A stretch of 64,000 nt of DNA from Micromonospora phaseoli (GCF_900109115.1 NZ_FNYV01000003.1:214843-278842), one strand, 5' to 3'; shown: positions 40,262 through 49,526, counted from the first letter of the stretch. Notes: generated by a model not told the origin, from the letters alone. Made by a program: numbers and translations.

Positions 40262-41352
40262 GCGAAGACGAAGGGACGGCCCTGGCGACCAGGCGGGAGT
40301 ACGACGAGGACGACGTACGGGTCCGGCCCGGTAGGTCCTCCCGTCCGCGTACCCGCACCCGGCCGCAGCACTCCGACGCGAAGGACGGCTTCGTCATCGC
40401 GGTGGACCGCGGCCGATACACCTGTGTCTCGGCCGGAGCCGGGCCCGACGATCCCACCGTCACCGCGATGCGCGCCCGTGAACTGGGACGCAAGTCGGTC
40501 GTGGTCGGTGACCGGGTCGGTCTGGTCGGCGACACCTCCGGCGCGGCCGGCGCACTGGCCCGCATCGTCCGGATCGAGCCACGCCGGTCGGTGCTGCGGC
40601 GTACCGCCGAGGACGACGCCAGCACCGCCGAGGGACGACTGGAGCGGGTGGTGGTCGCCAACGCCGACCAGCTCGTGATCGTCAGCGCGCTGGCCGACCC
40701 GCCGCCGCGTACCGGGTTCATCGACCGTTGCCTGGTCGCCGCGTACGACGCGGGCATCGAGCCGCTGCTCTGCCTGACCAAGGCGGACCTGGCCGGCCCC
40801 GAAGCGGTCCTCGACTACTACACCGAGCTGGAGCTGAGGCACGTGCTCATCCGGCCGGACTCACCGCTGGACGAGCTGCGCAGCCTGCTCGCCGGGCGGA
40901 TCTCGGTGCTCGTCGGGCACTCCGGGGTCGGCAAGTCGACGCTGGTCAACCGCCTGGTGCCGGAGGCGGACCGGGCGGTCGGCACGGTCAGCGCGATCGG
41001 TCGGGGCCGGCACACCTCGACCAGCGCGGTGGCGCTGCGACTGCCCGCCCTGCCCGACGCGGCCGACGACCCGGGCTGGATCGTCGACACCCCCGGCGTC
41101 CGCAGCTTCGGCCTGGCACACGTCTCGGCCGAGAGCCTGCTGCACGGCTTCCCGGACCTGGTCGAGGCGACCGTCGACTGCCCGGCGAACTGCCCGCACA
41201 CGGTCGACGAGATCGACTGCGCCCTGACGGCGTGGGTCGCCGACGGCCGCGCCGATCCGCGCCGGCTGGCCTCGTACCGCCGGTTGCTGGTCTCCCGGGC
41301 CGGCGAGACCGACCCGCGCGGCGAGGCCCATTCGCGCGGACGGGCGGAGTGA
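40231..41352 (+). CDS. rsgA: Ribosome small-subunit-dependent GTPase A
   Basis: A circularly permuted GTPase that helps late 30S maturation. It has an OB domain (DGFVIAVDRGRYTCVS), the permuted G motifs LLCLTKADLAG (G4), VLVGHSGVGKSTLVN (G1) and IVDTPGVRSFGL (G3), and a zinc finger CPANCPHTVDEIDCAL. ATG 40231 gives 373 residues but overlaps aroA by 31 bases. CTG at 40282, with AAGGGA five bases upstream, gives 356 residues starting next to the DEDD-RVRP stretch where homologues usually begin. The true start is therefore doubtful. Confidence 0.93.
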   Translation: MVSSGDRQELSEDEGTALATRREYDEDDVRVRPGRSSRPRTRTRPQHSDAKDGFVIAVDRGRYTCVSAGAGPDDPTVTAMRARELGRKSVVVGDRVGLVGDTSGAAGALARIVRIEPRRSVLRRTAEDDASTAEGRLERVVVANADQLVIVSALADPPPRTGFIDRCLVAAYDAGIEPLLCLTKADLAGPEAVLDYYTELELRHVLIRPDSPLDELRSLLAGRISVLVGHSGVGKSTLVNRLVPEADRAVGTVSAIGRGRHTSTSAVALRLPALPDAADDPGWIVDTPGVRSFGLAHVSAESLLHGFPDLVEATVDCPANCPHTVDEIDCALTAWVADGRADPRRLASYRRLLVSRAGETDPRGEAHSRGRAE

Positions 41353-41400
41353 GCCGGCCCCCGGGACCGGTCCGGCTGCGGCGTCGCTACCGTGTCCGGC

Positions 41401-42204
41401 ATGACCGGGTACGCCGATGACCTCGCCCTCGCCCACCGGCTCGCCGACGCCGCCGACGCCATCTCGACGGCCCGGTTCCGCGCGCTCGACCTGCGGGTCG
41501 AGTCGAAGCCCGACCTGACGCCGGTCTCCGACGCGGACACCGCCGTGGAACGCGGGATCCGCACCCTGCTCGCCGAGCACCGCCCCGGCGACGGGCTGCT
41601 CGGCGAGGAGTACGGCGCGACTCCCGCCGCCGGAGCACGGCAGTGGGTGGTGGACCCGATCGACGGCACCAAGAACTTCGTCCGGGGCGTACCGATCTGG
41701 GCCACCCTGATCGCACTGCTGGAGGACGGCCGACCGGTCGCCGGGCTGGTCTCCGCGCCGGCGCTGGGCCGCCGCTGGTGGGCGGCGCGCGGCACCGGTG
41801 CGTACGCGGGCCCGGACGCCACCCGGGGCGAACCGATCCGGGTCTCCGGGGTGACGAAGTTGGCCGATGCCAGCCTTTGTTACTCCTCGTTGGGTGGTTG
41901 GGAGGAGGTCGGCCGGCTGGAGCCGGTGCTCCAGCTGATGCGGGACACCTGGCGCAGCCGGGCCTACGGCGACTTCTACGGTTACATGCTGCTGGCCGAG
42001 GGCGCACTGGACGTCATGATCGAGCCTGAGCTGTCGCTCTGGGACGTGGCCGCACTGGTACCCATCGTGACCGAAGCCGGGGGCACGTTCACCGATCTGG
42101 CGGGCCTGCCGGCCCCTGCCGACGGCGAGAACAGCGCCGTGGCCAGCAACGGCGCACTGCACCGCGAAATCCTCGATCGCCTCGTTCCACCGGCCGCGCG
42201 CTGA
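41401..42204 (+). CDS. hisN: Histidinol-phosphatase, inositol-monophosphatase family
   Basis: A 267-residue magnesium-dependent phosphatase. Metal ligands are visible in GLLGEEYGA (Glu) and VVDPIDGTKNFVRGVPIWATL (D-P-I-D-G-T), and near the end in ELSLWDVAALVPIVTEAGG. The signature and aroA-rsgA neighbours fit the actinobacterial HisN, which removes phosphate from histidinol phosphate; a broader inositol or other phosphatase role cannot be excluded. The start is ATG at 41401, directly after TACCGT with seven bases between, so it may be leaderless with its own promoter. Confidence 0.9.
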   Translation: MTGYADDLALAHRLADAADAISTARFRALDLRVESKPDLTPVSDADTAVERGIRTLLAEHRPGDGLLGEEYGATPAAGARQWVVDPIDGTKNFVRGVPIWATLIALLEDGRPVAGLVSAPALGRRWWAARGTGAYAGPDATRGEPIRVSGVTKLADASLCYSSLGGWEEVGRLEPVLQLMRDTWRSRAYGDFYGYMLLAEGALDVMIEPELSLWDVAALVPIVTEAGGTFTDLAGLPAPADGENSAVASNGALHREILDRLVPPAAR

Positions 42205-42230
42205 CGCCCGGTAACCTCTATCCTCGCCAG

Positions 42231-43253
42231 GTGGCTACCTCGGGTTGGTGTTTCCTCGCGGCGATGATCGTCGCGTACGGCGTAGCCAATCTGTTGCAGT
42301 CGATCGCTGCCGCCCGCACCACCGTGCATCACACCTTCGATCCCGGTCTGCTGCTGCGCCTCGCCGGGCACCGCACCTATCTGGTCGGAGTGGCGTGTCA
42401 GGTGGCCGGGTTCGTGCTGGCCTTCCTGGCCCGGCGGGACCTGCCGCTGTTCCTGGTGCAGGCGAGTGTGGCGGCCGGGCTCGGGGTGACCGCCATCCTC
42501 GGCGTGGTCGTGCTGAAGTGGCGGCTGCCGATGGCCGAGGTCGCCCTCCTGGTGCTGCTCTTCGCCGGAATCAGCGCACTGGTGCTCTCCGCCCGGCCGG
42601 CACCGTCGAAGGCCCTGGGCACCGCGGGCATGGTCGCCCTGCTGCTGACCCTGGCGGTCATCGCGGTCGCGGGCATCTTCGCGGTCCGGCTGCACGGCGT
42701 GCCCGGCTCGGTGGCGCTCGGCTCGCTGGCCGGTCTGGCCTTCTCCGCCGCGGCGGTGGCCGCCCGACCGCTGGCCTCCGCGCCGAGCTGGGACGCGTTC
42801 CTCGCCGACCCGCTGCTCTACCTGCTCGTCGTCCACTCCGTGGTGGGTCAACTACTGCTCGGGCTGGCGATGCAGCGAGGCTCCACCATGGCGGCGGTCG
42901 CCGCCATGGACGCGGCCGGCGCCGTGCCCGCCGCCATCGTCGGTCTGCTGCTGCTCAACGACAAGATCTGGCCGGGGCGGGAATGGCTCGCCGGCGTCGG
43001 CTTCCTGGTCACCCTCGCCGCCGTCATCGGACTCACCCGGTACGCCGCACCACAGCACCAGCACGCCATCGCCCGGGAGACGACCCGGGCGATGGTCGGC
43101 ACCGGTCCGCCGCGGCCATCACCGCAGCCCGACGGACCGGTCACGCCACCGCCCGACGGACCGGAGTGGACGGTCGCGCGCGCGGCCAACGGGGTGAGCG
43201 GTCGGACTCAGGCCGCCTCGACCGGTTTGCGTCGGCCGACCACCCGCTCGTAG
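42231..43253 (+). CDS. EamA-like membrane transporter
   Basis: A 340-residue protein with nine or ten hydrophobic segments in two similar halves, as in drug/metabolite transporters: FLAAMIVAYGVANLLQSI, LVGVACQVAGFVLAFLA, LFLVQASVAAGLGVTAIL, ALLVLLFAGISALVLS and, after a loop, LAGLAFSAAAVAARPLA, LLYLLVVHSVVGQLLLGL, GAVPAAIVGLLLL, GVGFLVTLAAVIGL. The Pro-rich C-terminal tail is cytoplasmic. Substrate unknown. The start is GTG at 42231, with TATCCT six bases upstream. Its 3' end overlaps the convergent glycosyltransferase by 46 bases. Confidence 0.78.
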   Translation: MATSGWCFLAAMIVAYGVANLLQSIAAARTTVHHTFDPGLLLRLAGHRTYLVGVACQVAGFVLAFLARRDLPLFLVQASVAAGLGVTAILGVVVLKWRLPMAEVALLVLLFAGISALVLSARPAPSKALGTAGMVALLLTLAVIAVAGIFAVRLHGVPGSVALGSLAGLAFSAAAVAARPLASAPSWDAFLADPLLYLLVVHSVVGQLLLGLAMQRGSTMAAVAAMDAAGAVPAAIVGLLLLNDKIWPGREWLAGVGFLVTLAAVIGLTRYAAPQHQHAIARETTRAMVGTGPPRPSPQPDGPVTPPPDGPEWTVARAANGVSGRTQAASTGLRRPTTRS

Positions 43254-44410
43254 AGCCGCTCCAAGGCGCTGGCGGTGCGTTCCCAGGTGTAGCTGCACCG
43301 GACCCGGTCCACCGCGGCATGCCCGTACGCGAACCGGCCCGCGTTGTCGGTGAGCAGCCGGCGCAACGTCATCCCGAGGGTGCGAATGTCACCCGGCGGC
43401 ACCAGCTTGCCGGTCACCTCGTCGACCACGGCATCGGCGATGCCGCCCATGGCGTAGCCGACCACCGGTACGCCGCAGGCCATCGCCTCCAGCGACACCC
43501 GGCCGGCCGAGGAGTAGTGCGGGGTGCAGGCCACCACGTCGGCCGAGCGGTACCAGGTGGCCATCTGCTCGTGTGGCACCGCACCCACCAGGTGCACCTG
43601 ATCGCCCACTCCGATTCGTTCGGCCAGCTCGCGCAGCCGACGCGCCTCGGCGTGGTTGGCCAGCCGGTCGGCCGGCGGTCCTCCGGCGATCACCAGCTCC
43701 GCGTCGCCGACCAGCCGCATCGCCCGGATCAGGTCATCCTGGCCGTGTCCCGCGGAGAGCCCACCCACCGACAGGATTCGGGGCCGTCGGTCGCGCGGAG
43801 CGGCCTCACCGTCGGGGTGGAACCGTTCGGTGTCCACACCGGTGGGGACCATGGCGACGGAGGCGCGCTGCAGACCCATCCGGGTCAGCTCGTCGACCTC
43901 GTCGTTGCACTGGGCGACCGCGACGTCCACGGCGCGGGTCAGCGCCCGCTCCAGCGGGATGCGGGTGCCGGGTCCGTCGTACTGCGAGCCGAGGTGACGC
44001 AGCTGCTCCATGCCGAGCGAGTGGAACGTCTGCACCACGGGAATGTTGGTCTCCCGGACGGCGTGCGCGGCGGCCAGCCCGCCGACCCAGTAGTGGCCGT
44101 GCACCACCTCCGGCGCCCAGTCGCCGGACCAGCGCTCGGCCAGCCACTGGCCGAACGCGGCAACGTAGGGCACCAGCTCGGCGGTGGGTATCGGGGCCAC
44201 CGGCCCCACCGGGGCCCGCTCCACGCGGTAGCCGTCCCGGGTGGTGGTCTCAGCGGCGTCCGGATCGTCCCGGCGGGTGTAGACCCGGACGTCGTGACCC
44301 CGCCCCGCCAGCTCGGCGGCGACCCGTGCGATGTGCTGGTAGGTGCCGACGACGGTGCCGTCGTCGGACGGCGGCGCAGCGGCGTGGGCACAGACGAGGC
44401 CGACGCGCAT
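43208..44410 (-). CDS. GT4-family glycosyltransferase with altered active-site motif
   Basis: A 400-residue GT-B enzyme. The N-terminal domain starts MRVGLVCAHAAAPPSDDGTVVG (Gly-rich acceptor loop) and has VVHGHYWVGGLAA and VQTFHSLG; the C-terminal domain has VPTGVDTERFHPD, RILSVGGLSAGHGQDDLIRAM, LVGAVPHEQMATWYRSADVV and LEAMACGVPVVG. The usual E-x7-E (EGFGxxxLE) reads YSSAGRVSLE, so the first Glu is absent, and the GRLVxxKG Lys region reads GGLSAGHG. Donor or mechanism may therefore be unusual. Donor and acceptor unknown. Start ATG at 44410. Confidence 0.85.
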   Translation of the reverse strand: MRVGLVCAHAAAPPSDDGTVVGTYQHIARVAAELAGRGHDVRVYTRRDDPDAAETTTRDGYRVERAPVGPVAPIPTAELVPYVAAFGQWLAERWSGDWAPEVVHGHYWVGGLAAAHAVRETNIPVVQTFHSLGMEQLRHLGSQYDGPGTRIPLERALTRAVDVAVAQCNDEVDELTRMGLQRASVAMVPTGVDTERFHPDGEAAPRDRRPRILSVGGLSAGHGQDDLIRAMRLVGDAELVIAGGPPADRLANHAEARRLRELAERIGVGDQVHLVGAVPHEQMATWYRSADVVACTPHYSSAGRVSLEAMACGVPVVGYAMGGIADAVVDEVTGKLVPPGDIRTLGMTLRRLLTDNAGRFAYGHAAVDRVRCSYTWERTASALERLYERVVGRRKPVEAA

Positions 44411-44545
44411 GGGTCACCTCCATGCGGATGGTGCGGTGGTCTCCGGTCAGAGCGTCCCATTAACCGGGGTCCGACGAGCCGAAACATCGCAGATCGGGGG
44501 TGTGCTCGGCGGCATGACCCGGACACTGCGGGGTACCGATGAGGA

Positions 44546-45541
44546 ATGCCCCTCGCCCGAAGGCTCGCCGACGCGACCGTGGTGATCACCGGTGCCTCCA
44601 GCGGTATCGGCACGGCGACCGCGTACGCCCTGGCCCGTCGCGGGAGCACCGTCGTGCTGGCCGCCCGCACCGAGCCGGCCCTGCGCGAGGTGGCCCGGCA
44701 CTGTCGTGAGCTGGGCGGGCGCACCCTGGTCGTACCCACCGACGTGACGGACCCGGCCGCGGTGCATCGACTGGCGGCCACCGCTGCGGCGGAGTTCGGC
44801 CGGATCGACGCCTGGATCAACAACGCGGCGGTCGGCACGGTCGGGCTCTTCGACGAGATCCCGCTGGCCGAACTCCGCCGGGTGCTGGAGGTGAACCTCC
44901 TCGGCACCGCGCACGGCATGCGGGCCGCCCTGCCGCATCTCGGTGCGGCCGGTGGCGGCGTCCTGGTCAACAACGCCTCGGTGCTGGCCGAGGTGGCGAT
45001 GCCGTACCAGTCCGCCTACAACGCCGCCAAGCACGGCATCCGCGGGCTGGCCGACACGGTCCGGCAGGAGCTACGGATCACCGGCCGCAGCGCCATCTCG
45101 GTCTGCACCGTGCTGCCCGCCACCATCGACACACCCTTCTTCCGGCACGCCGCCAACCACAGCGGCCGGCAGCTTGTGCCGCCTCCGCCGCTCTACCCCC
45201 CGGAGGTGGTCGCGGAGACGATCGTCCGGCTGCTGTACCGGCCCCGACGGGAGGCGTACGCCGGCGGGGCCGCCCGGCTGATCGGCCTGCAGTGGCGGCT
45301 CGCTCCGGCACTGGCCGAACGGATCCTCGGCTGGTACGCCCAGCGCACCCAGTTCGGGCCGGCGCCCGAGTGGGAGAGCACCGGGAACGTCTTCCAGCCC
45401 GACGGTACGGCGATGCCGGAGGGCGGCTGGCACGGCCGGCGCCGGCAGCTGGTCCGGATCACCGCCTTCGGGCTCGCCGCCGCCGGCACCGCCGTGGGGA
45501 CGGTCGCCGCGATGACCCGCCGCGCCCGCTCCCCCCGCTGA
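44546..45541 (+). CDS. Short-chain dehydrogenase/reductase with membrane tail
   Basis: A 331-residue SDR. NAD(P)-binding TVVITGASSGIGTATAYALA, the NNAAVGTVG strand, catalytic Ser region VNNASVLAEVAMPYQSAYNAAKHG (Ser, Tyr-x3-Lys) are all present. After the 250-residue SDR domain there is an extension with LIGLQWRLAPALAERILGWY and a final hydrophobic segment (ITAFGLAAAGTAVGTVAAM) before a basic end, suggesting a membrane anchor. The reaction is unknown. Divergent from the GT4 gene. Confidence 0.9.
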   Translation: MPLARRLADATVVITGASSGIGTATAYALARRGSTVVLAARTEPALREVARHCRELGGRTLVVPTDVTDPAAVHRLAATAAAEFGRIDAWINNAAVGTVGLFDEIPLAELRRVLEVNLLGTAHGMRAALPHLGAAGGGVLVNNASVLAEVAMPYQSAYNAAKHGIRGLADTVRQELRITGRSAISVCTVLPATIDTPFFRHAANHSGRQLVPPPPLYPPEVVAETIVRLLYRPRREAYAGGAARLIGLQWRLAPALAERILGWYAQRTQFGPAPEWESTGNVFQPDGTAMPEGGWHGRRRQLVRITAFGLAAAGTAVGTVAAMTRRARSPR

Positions 45542-45640
45542 CCGGTTACCGCCGGATCCACGCGGGGGCGGGAGGCGGTACGGCGGGATCGGCGGGGGCG
45601 GGACCGGTTACGGCGGGAGGGCAGCGGGTAGTGGTCAGTC

Positions 45641-46213
45641 ATGCGCGACGACGAGTACCCGACCCCCGTCTCCGATCCGGAGGCCGACGGCCTGCCCGAC
45701 ACCGCCGATGACGACTCGACGGCCGGCGACGACGTGCTGACCGGCCGCGAGGCGGACGGCCCGGCACCGGCTCAGCTGCCCGGCGACCGCACTCCGGTGG
45801 CCGTGGACGAGTTCGGCACCACCGCCGCCGAGCAGCTCGACGGCGAGTCGCTGGACTACAAACTCGACCGGGAGCAGTTCGAGATCCCGGTCGACGATCC
45901 GCTGGCCGGCCCGGTGGACCCGGACATCGCGGCCGAGGCGGACAGTCGGGAACAGGCGGCGCAGGCGCAGCTCGACGCCGACGTCATCGACCCCGGACCC
46001 ACCTCCGACCCGAACTCCCCGGTCTCGCTCTACGACCACGGCCAGCTGGGCAGCGTGGCCGATGCCACGGTGGGCCGGCTGGTCGAACCGGACGAGGGTG
46101 CGCACACCGACCAGGAGACCGATTCGATCGCGTATGACGCGGGTGCCGCCGGCGGCGGAGCCAGCGCCGAGGAGTTGGCCGTGCACGAGACCCGGCCACC
46201 GCACTCGGTCTGA
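45641..46213 (+). CDS. DUF5709 family protein
   Basis: A 190-residue, very acidic and Ala/Asp-rich soluble protein (MRDDEYPTPVSDPEADGLPD) with no hydrophobic segment. The composition and the ending AVHETRPPHSV fit the DUF5709 family found in actinobacteria. The centre has EQLDGESLDYKLDREQ and DHGQLGSVADATVGRLVEPDEGAHTD. It is probably largely disordered. Function unknown. A TAGTGG precedes the ATG at 45641. The 99 bases before it contain an imperfect direct repeat, ACCGGTTACCGCCGG / ACCGGTTACGGCGGG. Confidence 0.8.
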   Translation: MRDDEYPTPVSDPEADGLPDTADDDSTAGDDVLTGREADGPAPAQLPGDRTPVAVDEFGTTAAEQLDGESLDYKLDREQFEIPVDDPLAGPVDPDIAAEADSREQAAQAQLDADVIDPGPTSDPNSPVSLYDHGQLGSVADATVGRLVEPDEGAHTDQETDSIAYDAGAAGGGASAEELAVHETRPPHSV

Positions 46214-46232
46214 CCGGGCGCAGACGAACGGT

Positions 46233-46895
46233 TCAGTCGTCCAGGCCGCGCTCGATCGCGTACCGGGTGAGTTCGACCCGGTTGTGCAGCTGAAGCTTGC
46301 CGAGCGTGTTCTGCACGTGGTTCTGCACCGTGCGGTGTGACAACCCGAGCCGCTCGGCGATCTGCCGGTACGACATCCCCTTGGCCACCAGGCGCAGCAC
46401 CTCGGTCTCCCGGTCGGTGAGCCGGGGTGCCGCGTCCGCCGTGCCCGCCGCCGCGCCCTGCCCGGCGGCGGCCAGCCTGCGGTACTCACCGAGCACCAGC
46501 CCGGCCAGCCCGGGAGTGAAGACCGGCTCCCCCGCCGCGGTACGACGCACCGCCTCCAGGAACTCCGCCAGGGCAGCGGATTTCAGCAGGTAGCCGGTAG
46601 CCCCGGCCTTCACCGCGTCCAGCACGCCCTGCTGCTCACCACTGGCGGAGAGCATCAGCACCCGCACCTCCGGCCGGGCCGCGCGCAGTCCACGGATCAC
46701 CTCGACCCCGGATATGTCCGGCAGCTGCAGGTCGAGCACCACCACGTCGGGCCGGGCGGCGGCGACCACCCGGATCGCCTGGCGGCCCTCACCGCAGACG
46801 GCCACCACCTGGTGGCCCGCCTCGGCGAGGTCACGGGCCACACCCTGCCGCCACATCGGGTGGTCGTCGACGACCATGACCCGCACGCCGCTCAT
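46233..46895 (-). CDS. NarL/LuxR-type response regulator
   Basis: A 220-residue response regulator. Receiver domain: VMVVDDHPMWRQGVARDL (acidic pair), phosphoacceptor Asp in DVVVLDLQLPDISG, VLMLSASG (Thr/Ser switch) and the Lys in GYLLKSAALAE. The C-terminal LuxR HTH is LTDRETEVLRLVAKGMSYRQIAERLGL. Its start overlaps the stop of the upstream kinase gene (ATGA), so it is the direct partner of that kinase. Target genes are unknown. Confidence 0.95.
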   Translation of the reverse strand: MSGVRVMVVDDHPMWRQGVARDLAEAGHQVVAVCGEGRQAIRVVAAARPDVVVLDLQLPDISGVEVIRGLRAARPEVRVLMLSASGEQQGVLDAVKAGATGYLLKSAALAEFLEAVRRTAAGEPVFTPGLAGLVLGEYRRLAAAGQGAAAGTADAAPRLTDRETEVLRLVAKGMSYRQIAERLGLSHRTVQNHVQNTLGKLQLHNRVELTRYAIERGLDD

Positions 46896-48025
46896 GCTTG
46901 CCTCCTGGGCACGGTGAGTTCGACCTCGGTACCGGCATCCGGCGTCGAGCTGATCCGGGCGGTTCCGCCCAGATCGGCGAGCCGACCCCGGATCGCCTGC
47001 GCCACGCCCAACCGACCCTGGGCCGCGGCCTGGTCCAGCCGGCCCGGCGGGAAACCCGGCCCCTCGTCCCGGATCGACACGGTCACCGCCGAGCCCTCGT
47101 CCTCGACCAGGACCCAGGCTCGCCCACCACCGTGCCGGGCCGCGTTGTCCAGCGCCGCCCCGGCCGCCGCCGCCAGTTCGCGGGCCACCGCCGGGGGCAA
47201 CGACACCGGGGTGGCCGGTACCGACAGCGACACGGTGGCCGAGGCGTACCGGCCGAGCAGCGCGCGTAGGTCCTCCGGCACGTCGGGGGCACCGGCCGGC
47301 ACCGGCCCGGCGCCGGATATCAACGCCCGCAGCGCGGCCTCCTGCTCACCGGCGAGCCGGGCCAGTTCGCCCGCCTCACCGTCAAGTCGGGCGCCGCGCC
47401 GCTGCACCAGGGCGAGCACCTGGAGCACCGAGTCGTGGATGTCGCGGGCCAGCCGCTCCCGCTCCCGGGTGGCGGCCTCCAGCTCGATCGCCCGTTGCAG
47501 CCGTTCCCCGGCGGTCACCGTCAGCCGGGCCACATGCCCGACCACCACGCCGGCGAGCAGCATGAGGATCGCCCCGTTGAACGCGCTCGGGGTGACCACG
47601 CCCCGCGTCGAGAGGTCGGTCGCGCCGAGCACGAGCGCGGCGATCGTCCCGCGCCGCCGCCCCCCGGAGACGGCCCAGGCCAGCACCGGCCCGCTCAGCC
47701 AGGCCACCGGCAGGGTGGGCAGCCCGGCAGCGAGCGCCGGCCGGCCCATCACCCACGGCGTGGCGACCAGGATCGCCACGACGATGCCCAGATCGGCCAG
47801 GAGCAGTGGCCAGCCACGCCGGGCCGGGTTCGCGTAGCCGACCGCGGTCACGCTGGTCCAGACCGCCATCACCAGCACCAACGCACCGGCGGCGAAGGGG
47901 TGGGCGTACCGGTCCGCGTCGCGGATCAGCACCACGCAGACGTACGCCAGGGAAGCCACCCGGAAGACCGCGACGGCCCGCCAGAGCGGGACCTCGAAAG
48001 CACCGGGCGCGGGCACGTGCGTCAC
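46892..48025 (-). CDS. Membrane sensor histidine kinase (NarX/MacS type)
   Basis: A 377-residue kinase of the HisKA_3 group. About six membrane segments fill the first 190 residues (AVAVFRVASLAYVCVVLI, AAGALVLVMAVWTSVTAV, LLLADLGIVVAILVATPWV and others), followed by the phosphoacceptor ERLARDIHDSVLQVLALVQ and an HATPase domain ending EGPGFPPGRL and LADLGGTARISS. No outside sensor domain is seen, so it probably senses a membrane state. The start is given as GTG 48025. It is coupled by ATGA to the response regulator gene. Confidence 0.9.
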   Translation of the reverse strand: MTHVPAPGAFEVPLWRAVAVFRVASLAYVCVVLIRDADRYAHPFAAGALVLVMAVWTSVTAVGYANPARRGWPLLLADLGIVVAILVATPWVMGRPALAAGLPTLPVAWLSGPVLAWAVSGGRRRGTIAALVLGATDLSTRGVVTPSAFNGAILMLLAGVVVGHVARLTVTAGERLQRAIELEAATRERERLARDIHDSVLQVLALVQRRGARLDGEAGELARLAGEQEAALRALISGAGPVPAGAPDVPEDLRALLGRYASATVSLSVPATPVSLPPAVARELAAAAGAALDNAARHGGGRAWVLVEDEGSAVTVSIRDEGPGFPPGRLDQAAAQGRLGVAQAIRGRLADLGGTARISSTPDAGTEVELTVPRRQA

Positions 48026-48132
48026 GATGCCATAGCCGGTCGGGCCCCCTGCCGCCGATGTGGTTCCACGAACACTGACGTACGGTGGTAAAAGCCGCGT
48101 AAACCTTTGTGATCTCTTGTCGGGACAGGGCC

Positions 48133-48603
48133 ATGACGAACGGAGAATCCCCCACACCGCGTACGGTGGTGCCCATCGAACACGCCCTCCTGATCGCCGA
48201 CGCCTTCGACCAGGCCCAGGTGACCGAGCTCAGACACTCGGTCGCCTCCTGTGCACGCGCGGCCGGGCTGCTCGACGAGCGACTGGACGACTTCGTGCTC
48301 GCCGTCAACGAGCTGATCACCAACGCGGTGCGGCACGGCGGCGGTCGGGGCTGGCTACGACTGTGGCAGGACCCGGGACTGGTGCTCTGCGAGGTGTCCG
48401 ACCATGGCCAGGGCATCACCCCGCAGGATCTCGCCAACCGCAGCCGACCGGCACCCGAGACGGCCGGCGGCTGGGGCCTCTGGCTGGCCCGCGAGCTGAC
48501 CGACGCGATGGACGTCGAGACCGGTCCGGCCGGCACCACGGTACGCATCACCACCGCGACCGTCCCCGCCGAACAGCACGTCGGCCGCCACCGCAGCGAG
48601 TAG
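48133..48603 (+). CDS. RsbW-like anti-sigma/serine-kinase ATPase
   Basis: A 156-residue HATPase_c_2 protein. N-box DDFVLAVNELITNAVRHGG has the expected Asn, and the G1 region VSDHGQGI is followed by GGWGLWLARELTDAM; all ATP-binding motifs are intact, in contrast to the orphan at 19330. Such proteins bind an anti-anti-sigma or sigma factor and phosphorylate a Ser. No partner gene is adjacent. The start is ATG at 48133; the divergent space to the sensor kinase is 107 bases. Confidence 0.85.
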   Translation: MTNGESPTPRTVVPIEHALLIADAFDQAQVTELRHSVASCARAAGLLDERLDDFVLAVNELITNAVRHGGGRGWLRLWQDPGLVLCEVSDHGQGITPQDLANRSRPAPETAGGWGLWLARELTDAMDVETGPAGTTVRITTATVPAEQHVGRHRSE

Positions 48604-48632
48604 CGTCCCCACCCGCGGCCATCGGCGGCGCG

Positions 48633-49463
48633 CTACCAGCGGTTGCCGGTCAGCTTCTCATAGACATCGATGTAGCGGGCCCTGGTGGATTCGACCACCT
48701 CGGGCGGCACCTCGGGCGCCAGGGCCTGCTTGTCCCAGCCGCTGTCAGCCGCCCAGTCCCGCACGTGCTGCTTGTCGTAGGAGAACTGCGCGCGGCCCGG
48801 TTGGTAGGACTCCGCCGGCCAGAACCGGGACGAGTCGGGGGTGAGCAACTCGTCGGCGAGAACCAGCGTCCCGTCCGGCGCCCAACCGACTTCGATCTTG
48901 GTGTCGGCGACCAGGATTCCCCGGTCGGCGGCGAGCTCGGCACCCCGGCAGTACACGTCGATGGTCAGCTGCCGCAGCCGCTCGGCGGTCTCCGCGCCGA
49001 CCTTGTCGACCACCTCCGCGAAGGTCATCGGCTCGTCGTGCTCACCGACCGGCGCCTTCGTCGACGGGGTGAAGATCGGCTCGGGCAGGATGGACGCCTC
49101 GACCAGGCCGCGTGGCAGTTCGACGCCGGAGACCGCTCCGGTGGCCTCGTACTCCTTCATGCCGCCGCCGGTGAGGAAACCCCGGGCGACGCACTCGACC
49201 GGGACCATCTCCAGTCGGCGACAGCGGATCGCCCGGCCGGCGAACTCCGCCGGCACGTCGGTGGCCGAGATGACATGGTTGGGCACCAGGTCGGCGAGCT
49301 GCTCGAACCACCACAGCGACAGGGCGGTGAGCAGCTTGCCCTTGTCCGGAATCGGGGTCGGCAGCACCACGTCGTAGACGGAGATGCGATCCGAGGCGAC
49401 CAGGATCAGATCGTCGCCATCGGCGTAGACGTCCCTCACCTTGCCCGAATGCAGAAGTTCCAC
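48633..49463 (-). CDS. purC: Phosphoribosylaminoimidazole-succinocarboxamide synthase
   Basis: A 276-residue purine biosynthesis enzyme that joins aspartate to CAIR with ATP. Visible: LLHSGKVRDVYADGDDLILVASDRISVYDVVLP (ATP-binding start), PVECVARGFLTGGG, the signature ILADTKIEVG-like LVADTKIEVGWAPDG and DSSRFWPAESYQPG. The start is GTG at 49463; the N terminus before it is not conserved in the family. It is not clustered with other pur genes here. Confidence 0.95.
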   Translation of the reverse strand: MELLHSGKVRDVYADGDDLILVASDRISVYDVVLPTPIPDKGKLLTALSLWWFEQLADLVPNHVISATDVPAEFAGRAIRCRRLEMVPVECVARGFLTGGGMKEYEATGAVSGVELPRGLVEASILPEPIFTPSTKAPVGEHDEPMTFAEVVDKVGAETAERLRQLTIDVYCRGAELAADRGILVADTKIEVGWAPDGTLVLADELLTPDSSRFWPAESYQPGRAQFSYDKQHVRDWAADSGWDKQALAPEVPPEVVESTRARYIDVYEKLTGNRW

Positions 49464-49526
49464 GCGGACAAGTAGACCACGCGGCGGAGCTACCACCGGT
49501 GGCGGACCTGGGGCCTGGGCGGCCCG

